Shown one piece after another: positions 26,669 to 34,345 of a stretch of DNA of 64,000 nucleotides. Origin of the DNA: G963674835 sp963674835 (GTDB lineage Bacteria > Planctomycetota > Planctomycetia > Pirellulales > Thermoguttaceae); the NCBI GenBank assembly GCA_963674835.2, contig CAXXKC010000002.1, positions 2,170,001 through 2,234,000 of the forward strand, written 5' to 3'. The position numbers and the translations under genes are program-made. Each line of letters begins with the position of its first letter. Positions within the stretch are counted from its first letter, which is position 1. The notes under the pieces are model-generated. The model did not search any database and had not been told where the DNA came from. It was given only the letters and a program-made list of their open reading frames with translations.

Positions 26669-28018
26669 TCAGCCCGCCAGCGCAGCACTATGTTTCTGGA
26701 TCTTCCGGATGGCCTCGAGGATACGGTCCATGTCGCTGCGGTCCGCCAGCAGCATCGTCTGGTACAGGGCAACCGTCGTCTCACAGACACGCCTATTGCC
26801 TTTGAGTTCCGCGAAACTGTTGCGATAGGCCTTTAAACGTTCGGCAGGGAACAGCCGTTGGAAGCCGCGCGATTGGATCGCCTCGTCCAACAGGCCGTCG
26901 TAGTACTGTTCATCGTAACCACGCGAACAAGAGACACCTTCGGCAGACAGCGCCTTGAGGAACTTGTCGCGCGACAGGCCGTTGAACTGCTCCGCGTCGT
27001 ATCGGAACGGGAACATATGCCAGACCGCGCGGCTATTCTCCGGCAAGCGCACCGGCTGGATACCGGGAATCTGCTTCAGGCCGGCGATCAAGTAATCGGC
27101 GTTCTCCTGTCGGCGCTTCGTATCGGTGATGAGCTTCTCGATCTGTTGCTCAAGCATTGCGGCCTGGTAGTGGGTCATTCGGAAGTTGGTGCCGCGGCTG
27201 AAACAGCCGTCGCCCTTGAAGGTCCCGAACTCGCGACCGCAATTGTGGTACGCCTGGCAACGATCCAAGAGTTCGCCCCGGTTGCCGGTGACAGCGCCAC
27301 CTTCGCCGGCGGGAAGATGTTTGGAGTTCTGGAAGCTGAAACAGCCCAAATCGGCCAACGTCCCGCAGCTACGGCCCTTGTACTGGGCCATCCACGCCTG
27401 GCAGGAGTCCTCGACAACCGCCAAATCACGCTTCTTGCCGACGGCCAGGATCGGGTCCATATCGCACGGCATGCCGAAGATGTGCACGGGCACGATGGCG
27501 CGGGTGCGATCTGTGATACGGCTCTCGATCGAAGCGGGATCCATGGTCAGCGTCGCCGGATCCGTGTCGGCGAATACTGGCAAGGCCCTGTGCATTAGGA
27601 TGACGTTGTACGTTGCGATGAACGTATAGGGGGACACGATCACTTCGTCGCCCGCATCCACGCCCATGACATGCAGAGCTGTAATCAGCGCCGTCGTGCC
27701 GCTGGCAGTCGCCACGCAGCGCTTGGCGCCGAGCAACTTGGCGTAGGCCGCTTCGAAATCGGCCACCTCTCCGCCACCGCCCGAGCACGACCAACGCCCG
27801 CTGCGCAAAACGTCGACGATTTTTGGCTCCCACGACTCGTTCCACTGAGGCCATCTCGGCCAGCCGGCCGGATGCGCAGGCGTGCCTCCGAGCATCGCGG
27901 GCTTGTCGGCATTGGCGGCCAGTACCGTCGGCGTACGCCCAGTTCCGAGCCAAGCCATTGCGGCCGAACCTGCTGCTGCGGCTTGGATGAATCCACGTCG
28001 TGTCAGATGATTTCCCAT
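26669..28018 (-). CDS. TAT-exported DegT/DnrJ/EryC1/StrS aminotransferase 4 (last of four)
   Basis: These enzymes use PLP and usually glutamate to aminate keto-sugars. The 449-residue protein has the signal LTRRGFIQAAAAGSAAMAW, then ASGTTALITALHVMG (phosphate site), SPYTFIATYN, VVEDSCQAW (the Asp that contacts the PLP ring) and FSFQNSKHLPAGEGGAV with the Schiff-base Lys near residue 230. All catalytic motifs are intact. It is closest in visible motifs to the copy at 30982-32325 (shared TGAK, CVAT and PYTF segments). The ATG 28018 is preferred to the upstream TTG. It lies 24 bases after the preceding paralogue. Confidence 0.9.
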   Translation of the reverse strand: MGNHLTRRGFIQAAAAGSAAMAWLGTGRTPTVLAANADKPAMLGGTPAHPAGWPRWPQWNESWEPKIVDVLRSGRWSCSGGGGEVADFEAAYAKLLGAKRCVATASGTTALITALHVMGVDAGDEVIVSPYTFIATYNVILMHRALPVFADTDPATLTMDPASIESRITDRTRAIVPVHIFGMPCDMDPILAVGKKRDLAVVEDSCQAWMAQYKGRSCGTLADLGCFSFQNSKHLPAGEGGAVTGNRGELLDRCQAYHNCGREFGTFKGDGCFSRGTNFRMTHYQAAMLEQQIEKLITDTKRRQENADYLIAGLKQIPGIQPVRLPENSRAVWHMFPFRYDAEQFNGLSRDKFLKALSAEGVSCSRGYDEQYYDGLLDEAIQSRGFQRLFPAERLKAYRNSFAELKGNRRVCETTVALYQTMLLADRSDMDRILEAIRKIQKHSAALAG

Positions 28019-28042
28019 GGCTATGATTTCTCCCAAGTGGAA

Positions 28043-29371
28043 CTAGACTGCGCAGTGACGAGCCACCTTGCGAATGGCCTCGGCTACACCAAGCATGTAC
28101 TCCTCGGTCAGGTATTCGTAGGTATATACACGGATGCCCTCCAGCAGGAGCGACTCGGCATTCGGACATTTGTGCTTCGTGAAATCCATGTCGGTCAGGC
28201 CCATCTCCTTGACCGGCCAGCGGCCGTTGAAGAAACCGTGGCTCTGGAACACGGGTTCCCCGTAGAGCGGCACCTTGATGTAGCCCCCGGAGATCATGGC
28301 GCCTTCGGCCTGAAGCGCCCTGACGAACCTGGAACGCCCACCGTTGAACGCGTCGGGCTTCACCCGAAACATGTAGAACCAGTACGACGCCCGATCCTGC
28401 GGATGGACCTCGTGGGGAATGATGCCGGGAATATCGGCGATCTTCTCAGTGAGGATGGTGCCCAAGTGGTTCCGCTTGGCGACGATCTCTTCCACGCGGG
28501 CCATCTGGGCAGCTGCCACGGCGGCTTGCGGCTCGCTCATGCGATAGTTGGTGGCGAAGAATTCGTGCCCAGCCCAGTGTGCCCGGTCGACACCCTTGTC
28601 GCCGAACTTGCGCAACAGGGGTCCGAAACGCTCGTCGTTCGACGCAACCACGCCGCCATCGCCGCAGGTGATGTGTTTGGAATTCTGGAGCGAGAAGCAG
28701 GCAATGTCGCCGATGGTTCCAATCGGCTGGCCGTGATACTTGGCGCCCCAGGCCTGCGCACAGTCTTCGATCAGGACCAGGTTGTGCCGGTCGGCAATCG
28801 CCTTCAACGCGTTGAGGTCACAAGGATTTCCCGTCAAATGGACGGCGATGATCGCCTTGGTCTTGGGCGTGATCCGCCGCTCGACATCGGCGGGGTCCAG
28901 GTTGTGGGTGCCCAGGCCGAGGTCGGCAAACACGGGGACGGCCTGCTGGTAGAGCACACCGATAACGGTTCCGAGATCGGTAACGGGCGAGGTGATGACC
29001 TCATCGCCTACCCCAATGCCGGCCGCCGCGACGGCGATGTGCAGCGCGGCCGTGCCCGAGGAGCAATTGTGCGCGTACTTGAGAGGGCAGACCTCGCGGA
29101 AGCGTTTCAGGAGCAGCTCTGTCTGCGGGCCCTTCCAATAGAGAAGGGACGTCTGGTGGAGCATCTCCTCAAGTTGTTTGCGTTCCGTTTCGCCCCAGCG
29201 TGGCACCGGAGATGGTCTCACCTTGACGGCCTTCTCGCCGCCATCGATGGCCAGCTTAGGGCCTTTCTCGGCACCGGACTTCTCGGCAGCTCTGCTCACT
29301 GCACCCGCCAACGCCACGCTCGAAACGCCAGCAACGAACTGGCGCCGCGACATGGATTTCGATCCACGCAT
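28043..29371 (-). CDS. TAT-exported DegT-family aminotransferase 3
   Basis: The 442-residue paralogue starts with SMSRRQFVAGVSSVALAG, a twin-arginine signal. It has SSGTAALHIAVAAAG, SPVTDLGTVIG (unlike the usual PxxTF segment), LIEDCAQAWGA and FSLQNSKHITCGDGGVV with the PLP Lys; Gly-Asp-Gly-Gly replaces the common Gly-Glu-Gly-Gly. Its mature N-terminus KLAIDGG is shared with the next paralogue. GAGGAG six bases upstream supports ATG 29371. A 30-base gap to the upstream gene indicates cotranscription. Confidence 0.9.
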   Translation of the reverse strand: MRGSKSMSRRQFVAGVSSVALAGAVSRAAEKSGAEKGPKLAIDGGEKAVKVRPSPVPRWGETERKQLEEMLHQTSLLYWKGPQTELLLKRFREVCPLKYAHNCSSGTAALHIAVAAAGIGVGDEVITSPVTDLGTVIGVLYQQAVPVFADLGLGTHNLDPADVERRITPKTKAIIAVHLTGNPCDLNALKAIADRHNLVLIEDCAQAWGAKYHGQPIGTIGDIACFSLQNSKHITCGDGGVVASNDERFGPLLRKFGDKGVDRAHWAGHEFFATNYRMSEPQAAVAAAQMARVEEIVAKRNHLGTILTEKIADIPGIIPHEVHPQDRASYWFYMFRVKPDAFNGGRSRFVRALQAEGAMISGGYIKVPLYGEPVFQSHGFFNGRWPVKEMGLTDMDFTKHKCPNAESLLLEGIRVYTYEYLTEEYMLGVAEAIRKVARHCAV

Positions 29372-29401
29372 GACTTGCTCCTCTTCTTTCAGATACAAGG
29401 A

Positions 29402-30769
29402 CTATGCTTTACCCATGGCGGTGTACACTTTGCGGATTGCCCGGACGATGTCGTTCAGGTCTTGCTCGGAGAAATTGGGGTCCATGATCACGCCGCCGAA
29501 GCGGCCGATGATATCGATCGTGCGCGGGCAGCATTCGCTTCCGTAGCGGATTGCCTTGCCCTGCGGAGTGTTGAACGAAGGCCAATCGGGATGAGCGGTG
29601 ACCTTGTCCTCAATCCGCTTGTCGACTGGCAGGATGACCGAGCCACCGGGCCCCGAGGCGGCGATACCCTCGGCACGCAACGCACGCAGGAACGCGTCGC
29701 GCCGCTGCCGGGTGCCGTGATCCAGAAAGACCGTCACGCCCAGATCGCCTTCCTGGTCCGGAGTTTTGCGCAGCTTCAATCCCGGCAGGTCGGCGATACC
29801 CTCGCGAACTTTCTTGGCATTGGCCCGAAGCCGCGAGCAGATGGTTTCCAGCTTCTGGACCTGTCCCTTCAGGACTGCTCCGGTGAATTCGTTCATGCGG
29901 AAGTTGCACCCGGTAAAGGCCGGGCGAAGCGTGCCCTGGAGTTCCTCCGAGTAAGGCGAGCGGACACAGCCCACGTCGTGGAAGCGGATGGCTCGCTCGA
30001 ACAGGCCGGGGTCGTTGGTGAGGACGGCACCGCCCTCACCCGAGGTGATCGTTTTACCGAGTTGGAAGCTGTTGATGGCGATGTCGCCGATCGATCCGAG
30101 GTACTTTCCCTTATAGCGTCCGCCGACGCACTGCGAGAGGTCTTCCATCACGCGGAGCTTGTGCTTGCGGGCGATCTCCATGATCGGGTCGAGGTCGGCC
30201 AGGCCGCCTTGAAGGTGGCTGGGCACGATCGCCTTGGTGCGTGGCGTGATGCGATGCTCGATGTCGTTGGGATCGATGGCCAGCGACTCGTCGATCTCGG
30301 CGAACACGGGCAGGGCGCCGCTCAGGACGATCGTGTCGAAATCGGCGTACCAGGTCCAGGCGGGAATGATGACCTCGTCGCCCGGTCCGATCTGCAGAGC
30401 CGCCATGGCGGTGTACAGAGCGGTCGTGCCGGAGGCTACGCCGAGGGCGTGCTTGACGCCCAGGTGCTGCGAGTATGCCTTCTCGAATTGGAGGACCTTG
30501 GACTTGTCATTCCACCACCGAAACGGCTGCCGCGACTCCAGAACCTCCAGCAGTTCGCGTTTTTCGACGTCGTCGTAGAACTGTGGTCCATAGGGATGCG
30601 ATCCCAGCACTTCCTTTCGCACGGGAGTCCCGCCGTCAATCGCAAGCTTCTCTGATGCTTCGGCGGCGTGGCTCGATTGCGATCCGCCGGGTCCCGCGAG
30701 AATCGACGCCGCGCCCACAGCACCGACGGTTGCCAAGAATTCGCGACGAGTTGTCATCGGCCTATGCAT
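29402..30769 (-). CDS. TAT-exported DegT-family aminotransferase 2
   Basis: The 455-residue protein starts with TTRREFLATVGAVGAAS. Motifs are ASGTTALYTAMAAL, PAWTWYADFD, VMEDLSQCVGG and NSFQLGKTITSGEGGAV with the PLP Lys. It shares the KLAIDGG start of the mature part with the previous entry. Compared with cytoplasmic sugar aminotransferases the substrate loop (about residues 290-350) differs strongly from its three neighbours, which suggests different substrates. GAAGGAAG supports ATG 30769; the frame is open upstream to 30922 across a palindromic repeat, which is probably not translated. Confidence 0.9.
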   Translation of the reverse strand: MHRPMTTRREFLATVGAVGAASILAGPGGSQSSHAAEASEKLAIDGGTPVRKEVLGSHPYGPQFYDDVEKRELLEVLESRQPFRWWNDKSKVLQFEKAYSQHLGVKHALGVASGTTALYTAMAALQIGPGDEVIIPAWTWYADFDTIVLSGALPVFAEIDESLAIDPNDIEHRITPRTKAIVPSHLQGGLADLDPIMEIARKHKLRVMEDLSQCVGGRYKGKYLGSIGDIAINSFQLGKTITSGEGGAVLTNDPGLFERAIRFHDVGCVRSPYSEELQGTLRPAFTGCNFRMNEFTGAVLKGQVQKLETICSRLRANAKKVREGIADLPGLKLRKTPDQEGDLGVTVFLDHGTRQRRDAFLRALRAEGIAASGPGGSVILPVDKRIEDKVTAHPDWPSFNTPQGKAIRYGSECCPRTIDIIGRFGGVIMDPNFSEQDLNDIVRAIRKVYTAMGKA

Positions 30770-30797
30770 CGGATCTTCCTTCTGGATGGGGCCACGG

Positions 30798-30867
30798 AAA
30801 GGGGGAACAGTCCCCATTTCTCGAAACGGCCCAAAGGTATCTTGCGCAAACGGGGACTGTCCCCCTT
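30798..30867. repeat. Inverted repeat with GGGGACTGTCCCC-type arms
   Basis: Two arms of about 21 bases (30798-30819 and 30848-30867) are reverse complements apart from one insertion and one mismatch. Each contains a CCCC/GGGG pair around ACAGT or ACTGT, so each arm is also partly self-palindromic. The element lies in the 212-base gap between the first and second aminotransferase genes. Arms of this kind recall REP elements mobilised by REP-associated transposases; that link is from general knowledge. Confidence 0.7.
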
Positions 30868-30981
30868 CCTCCCGAGGATGAACACGATTCGAGTTCGGTC
30901 GTGTACGAACATGTTCGTTCATCTACCGCCCTTGCACCGCCCCTTCGCCTGACGACGAATCGCGGACGGAACAGGACGCTT

Positions 30982-32325
30982 CTACGCCCGCGCCAAGGCC
31001 GCGGCATTGGTCTGGATCTTGCGAATGGCTTTCGCAATCCGATCCATATCGCTCCGCGGACCTAACAGCATGTTTTGGGTAAACCAGACGGCCTCCTCGC
31101 AGAGTCGGTCGTTTTCGGGGCAATGGTTGCGCTCGGCCCACTCGGCGATCGTCTTCTCGCCGTAGATCTTCCGGTAACTGCGGCTGTTGAGGGTGGCAGC
31201 GAGAAACTCTGCCTTGTTCAAAGGCGAATAACCTCCCGACGCCGGAATTCCCTCTGCCCGCAGGGCCGCCAGGAACCTGTCCCGCGAAAGACCAGCGAAC
31301 GGCTCGGCATGGTAGCGGAACATGAACAGGTGATATGCGTTGTGCGTGCAGCCGTCGTACATTTTGGCCGGCGCAATGCCGGGAATCTCCCGGAGCAATG
31401 TCGAGAGGTAATCGCCGTTTTCCTTGCGCGTGTTGGACTGTTGCCGGACGCGAGTCATTTGGGCCATCAGCAGACTGCCCTGGAACTCGGTCATGCGCAG
31501 GTTCGACGACCGCGCGGTATGGTAGGTAAAATTGTAACTGGCGACCTGCGGCGCACGGCCGTTATTGTGGAAGGCGTAACACTTGGCCGCCAGCTCGGCG
31601 TCGTCAGTAATGACGGCGCCTCCTTCGCCCGAGTTGAGATTCTTGCTCGCCTGGAAGCTGAAGCAGCCGGTGGTACCGAGGGTGCCCAACTTGTGACCGC
31701 GCCATTGGCCGAGATGTGCTTGGCACGCGTCCTCCACCACGGGAAGCTTGTGTTTGCCGGCGACGGCCAGGACGGCATCCATGTCGGCTGCATTGCCACC
31801 GATGTGGACGGGCAGAAGCAGTGCGGTGGAATCGGTAATCGCCGCCTCGATCTTTCGCGCATCGATCTCGAACGTCTCGGGATCGGTATCGACGAAGACC
31901 GGCAGGGCATACTGGAGCATAACCGCGTTCAGTGTGGCGACGAACGTGTACGGCGGCAGGATCACCTCGTCGCCGGGGCCGATGCCCAGTGCACCCAGCG
32001 AGGCAAACAGGGCGCTGGTGCCGTTGCACGTGGCCACGCAATGTTTCGCACCGGTCAGCTTGGCATACGCCTCTTCGAACCGGTCGACCTGTTTTCCATC
32101 GCCGCAGTACCATTTGCCGCTGTGGAGAACTTCCAACAGGGCCTTTTCGTCGCGCTGGTCGATCACGGGCCAGGAGGGCCAAGTGCCGTTGCAGGTTGCT
32201 TGACCGCCCAGCAGTGCCGGCTTTGCAGGCGATACGGCAAACGCGCGGCCGCGATAACTCGACATTCCAACGCCTGCCATGGCCGCAGTCGCCAAAAAAC
32301 TGCGACGTGTCCATTTCGGTTTCAT
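30982..32325 (-). CDS. TAT-exported DegT-family aminotransferase 1 (first of four)
   Basis: The 447-residue protein starts with WTRRSFLATAAMAGVGMSS. It contains CNGTSALFASLGALG, PPYTFVATLN, VVEDACQAHLGQ and FSFQASKNLNSGEGGAV with the Schiff-base Lys. It is the promoter-proximal gene of the block, with 842 bases of DNA to the divergent XylR-type regulator. GAGGA eight bases before ATG 32325 supports the start. The C-terminal domain is of normal length. Confidence 0.9.
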   Translation of the reverse strand: MKPKWTRRSFLATAAMAGVGMSSYRGRAFAVSPAKPALLGGQATCNGTWPSWPVIDQRDEKALLEVLHSGKWYCGDGKQVDRFEEAYAKLTGAKHCVATCNGTSALFASLGALGIGPGDEVILPPYTFVATLNAVMLQYALPVFVDTDPETFEIDARKIEAAITDSTALLLPVHIGGNAADMDAVLAVAGKHKLPVVEDACQAHLGQWRGHKLGTLGTTGCFSFQASKNLNSGEGGAVITDDAELAAKCYAFHNNGRAPQVASYNFTYHTARSSNLRMTEFQGSLLMAQMTRVRQQSNTRKENGDYLSTLLREIPGIAPAKMYDGCTHNAYHLFMFRYHAEPFAGLSRDRFLAALRAEGIPASGGYSPLNKAEFLAATLNSRSYRKIYGEKTIAEWAERNHCPENDRLCEEAVWFTQNMLLGPRSDMDRIAKAIRKIQTNAAALARA

Positions 32326-32340
32326 GCCAGGAGTCCTCAA

Positions 32341-33167
32341 CTCGGATTCGCAGGGACGGCCGCGCCCACTGTGGTGGAGGCTCGGTCTACGTCTGCATAT
32401 CGAAACTCATCGGTTCTTTTGGGCAGGACGCACACGAGGATGATTGGCGTATGCCTGGGTTTGGCAGTGCGCTCCACGGCATCGATCGCTACCCGCTTGC
32501 GGACGGCGATCGACCGGATGCACGGCGGGCGGCAGGCGGTGGGATGAAGGCGTCCACCGTGATCCATACGTTTGACCATAACCCCATCATAAGTCATCTC
32601 CCACAGGCCCTCCAGTCTTTGCCCTCCGCCTGTTGGGGCGGCTGACAGAAGAAGGCTTACGCCAAGTGAGGGAGCCTTGCGAGACTTCTGCGTACCATTG
32701 CCTGCCGCGATTACTCGCATATCGCACCGGTGTCTTCACAGCAAGGATGTTCGAGATGTGCTCAATTAGTGGGGTACACCACTGAGGTCGGGCTGAGGCA
32801 GCCGGCCTGCCTAAGCAACACCGGCTGCCTCGGCTGCCCTCAAACAACGCGCTTCGCTGGAAGACCCGATGCACCGTGATCGTTGTGTCGTATGGCGGAG
32901 CATCGTGGAAGGTACGTCCACGCCATCGCATGGACGTTTCATTGTGCAGGATACTCTCCGTCCCAAGGGCGTCCAGCACCACTTCGCGCCATTATTTTAT
33001 CGTTTTGCGACACATCGATCGCCATCGGGGGGGATCCCGGCTCAGACGCTCCGGGGGCAGCTCTCCGGCCAGCACCCTTGTCGCAAACCCCGGCGTCGAG
33101 GCAGAATAGGGCCATGTGCAGGGTTCCCGAACGAGCCCGTCCCCGAGTCCACTTTCTGAATTGGCTG
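32341..33167. other. Long divergent regulatory gap upstream of the aminotransferase block
   Basis: No supported gene is seen in more than 800 bases between the first aminotransferase and the XylR-type regulator. It contains a perfect 11-bp hairpin (32795-32831) and an AT-rich patch near 32990-33010 that could hold the regulator's promoter. Frames of 70-130 codons occur on both strands without ribosome binding sites or families. Operator sites for the regulator would be expected here. Confidence 0.5.
32795..32831. repeat. Perfect 11-bp hairpin in the divergent gap
   Basis: GAGGCAGCCGG (32795-32805) and CCGGCTGCCTC (32821-32831) are exact reverse complements around a 15-base loop. No T-run follows on either strand, so a simple terminator is unlikely; an operator, mRNA element or dispersed repeat is possible. 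Confidence 0.6.
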
Positions 33168-34325
33168 ATGACACCCACCCGTCGGATCGCGCTTCTCCTG
33201 GACCGAGGCTTGAGCTTCGTGCGCGGCGTAATCCATGGCGTACGTGCCTATGCGGCCGACAAACCACACTGGGTGCTTCGCGACGGGCCACCACGGTCGG
33301 ATCTTGTGTCGGGCATGCGCGATTGGCGGCCCCACGGGATCATCGCGGGGATTGTGTTGCCCGCCGTGGCGAGGAAGCTGTCGCGTATGGACGTGCCCGT
33401 CGTCGATGTGGCCTGCACGCTGGCCGATCTTCAGGTGCCGGTCGTCGATCTGGACCATGAGGCGGCGGGGCGTCTGGCGGCCGAGTTCTTTCTCGATCGG
33501 AAGTTCAGCCATTTCGGCTTCTTCGGCAGTCAGTCGGCCGCATATTCCAGAACTCAGGAAGCGGCATACCGGCAGCGGTTGTCGGAGGCCAGTTTTGAGG
33601 TGGTTTCCTGCTATACCGAGTTCCTGCCCGACCTGACCAATGCGGCCATTTGGAGCAAGTCGGCCCGCAAGGCGCACCGCTGGCTCAGTCAGCTTCCCCG
33701 GCCTGCGGCCATCTTCTGCAGCGACGACGGCCCCGCTCGCTACCTGGCCGACGTGTGCGAGCAGATCGGTCTGAGAGTGCCTGACGACATCGTGTTGCTG
33801 GGAAGCGGTGACGACGACCTGGAATGCAAGCTTGCTCGTCCCGCGCTTTCGAGCATCGCGGTGCCGTCGCAACGAATCGGGTACGAAGCGGCCGCGATGC
33901 TCGATCAGCTGATGTCGAACGAGGCGTACGAAGCGCAGTCGCTTTTCCTGCCGCCGCTGTACGTGGTGACCCGCCAGTCGACCGACATCATGGCCGTCGA
34001 CGACGAGATCGTGCTAAGCGCTCTGCAGTACATCCGCCAGCACGTATCGGAGTCTCTGGGGGTGGCCAAGTTGGCACGAGAGATCGCTACGGGCCGCCGT
34101 CACTTGGAACGCCGGTTTCGCGACGTCCTTGGCCGATCCGTCCTGGAGGAAATCCAGAGAATCCGCGTTGAGCGCGCCAAGGAACTGCTTTGCGACACGG
34201 ATCTGCCCGTCACGGCAGTGGCAGCGCGTGCCGGCTTCTCCAGCATCCGCCGCCTGGACGTACTCTTCGGCCGCCTGTCGGGCATGTCGCCCAGCGCTTA
34301 CCGCCGCCAGTCGCGCGTACGATAG
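33168..34325 (+). CDS. XylR-type AraC-family transcription regulator
   Basis: The 385-residue protein has a LacI/periplasmic-binding-like sensor domain (about 5-275; RIALLLDRGLSFVRGVIHGV, VVDLDHEAAGRLAAEFF, IFCSDDGPARYLADVCEQ) fused to an AraC helix-turn-helix pair (about 285-385; VAKLAREIATGRRHLERRFR and AARAGFSSIRRLDVLFG). Proteins of this architecture, such as E. coli XylR, bind sugars and activate sugar genes. ATG 33168 matches the family N-terminus; ATG 33114 is possible. It points away from the aminotransferase block and converges on the 831-residue secreted protein gene, so either may be its target. Confidence 0.9.
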   Translation: MTPTRRIALLLDRGLSFVRGVIHGVRAYAADKPHWVLRDGPPRSDLVSGMRDWRPHGIIAGIVLPAVARKLSRMDVPVVDVACTLADLQVPVVDLDHEAAGRLAAEFFLDRKFSHFGFFGSQSAAYSRTQEAAYRQRLSEASFEVVSCYTEFLPDLTNAAIWSKSARKAHRWLSQLPRPAAIFCSDDGPARYLADVCEQIGLRVPDDIVLLGSGDDDLECKLARPALSSIAVPSQRIGYEAAAMLDQLMSNEAYEAQSLFLPPLYVVTRQSTDIMAVDDEIVLSALQYIRQHVSESLGVAKLAREIATGRRHLERRFRDVLGRSVLEEIQRIRVERAKELLCDTDLPVTAVAARAGFSSIRRLDVLFGRLSGMSPSAYRRQSRVR

Positions 34326-34345
34326 CCATGCTCTTCGGTCGCTCG

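Noticed and set aside
27671..30655. A 994-codon plus-strand open frame across the aminotransferase genes
   Set aside because: It lies opposite genes with clear DegT motifs; its own sequence is Arg/His/Gly-rich with no family. High GC produces such antisense frames.
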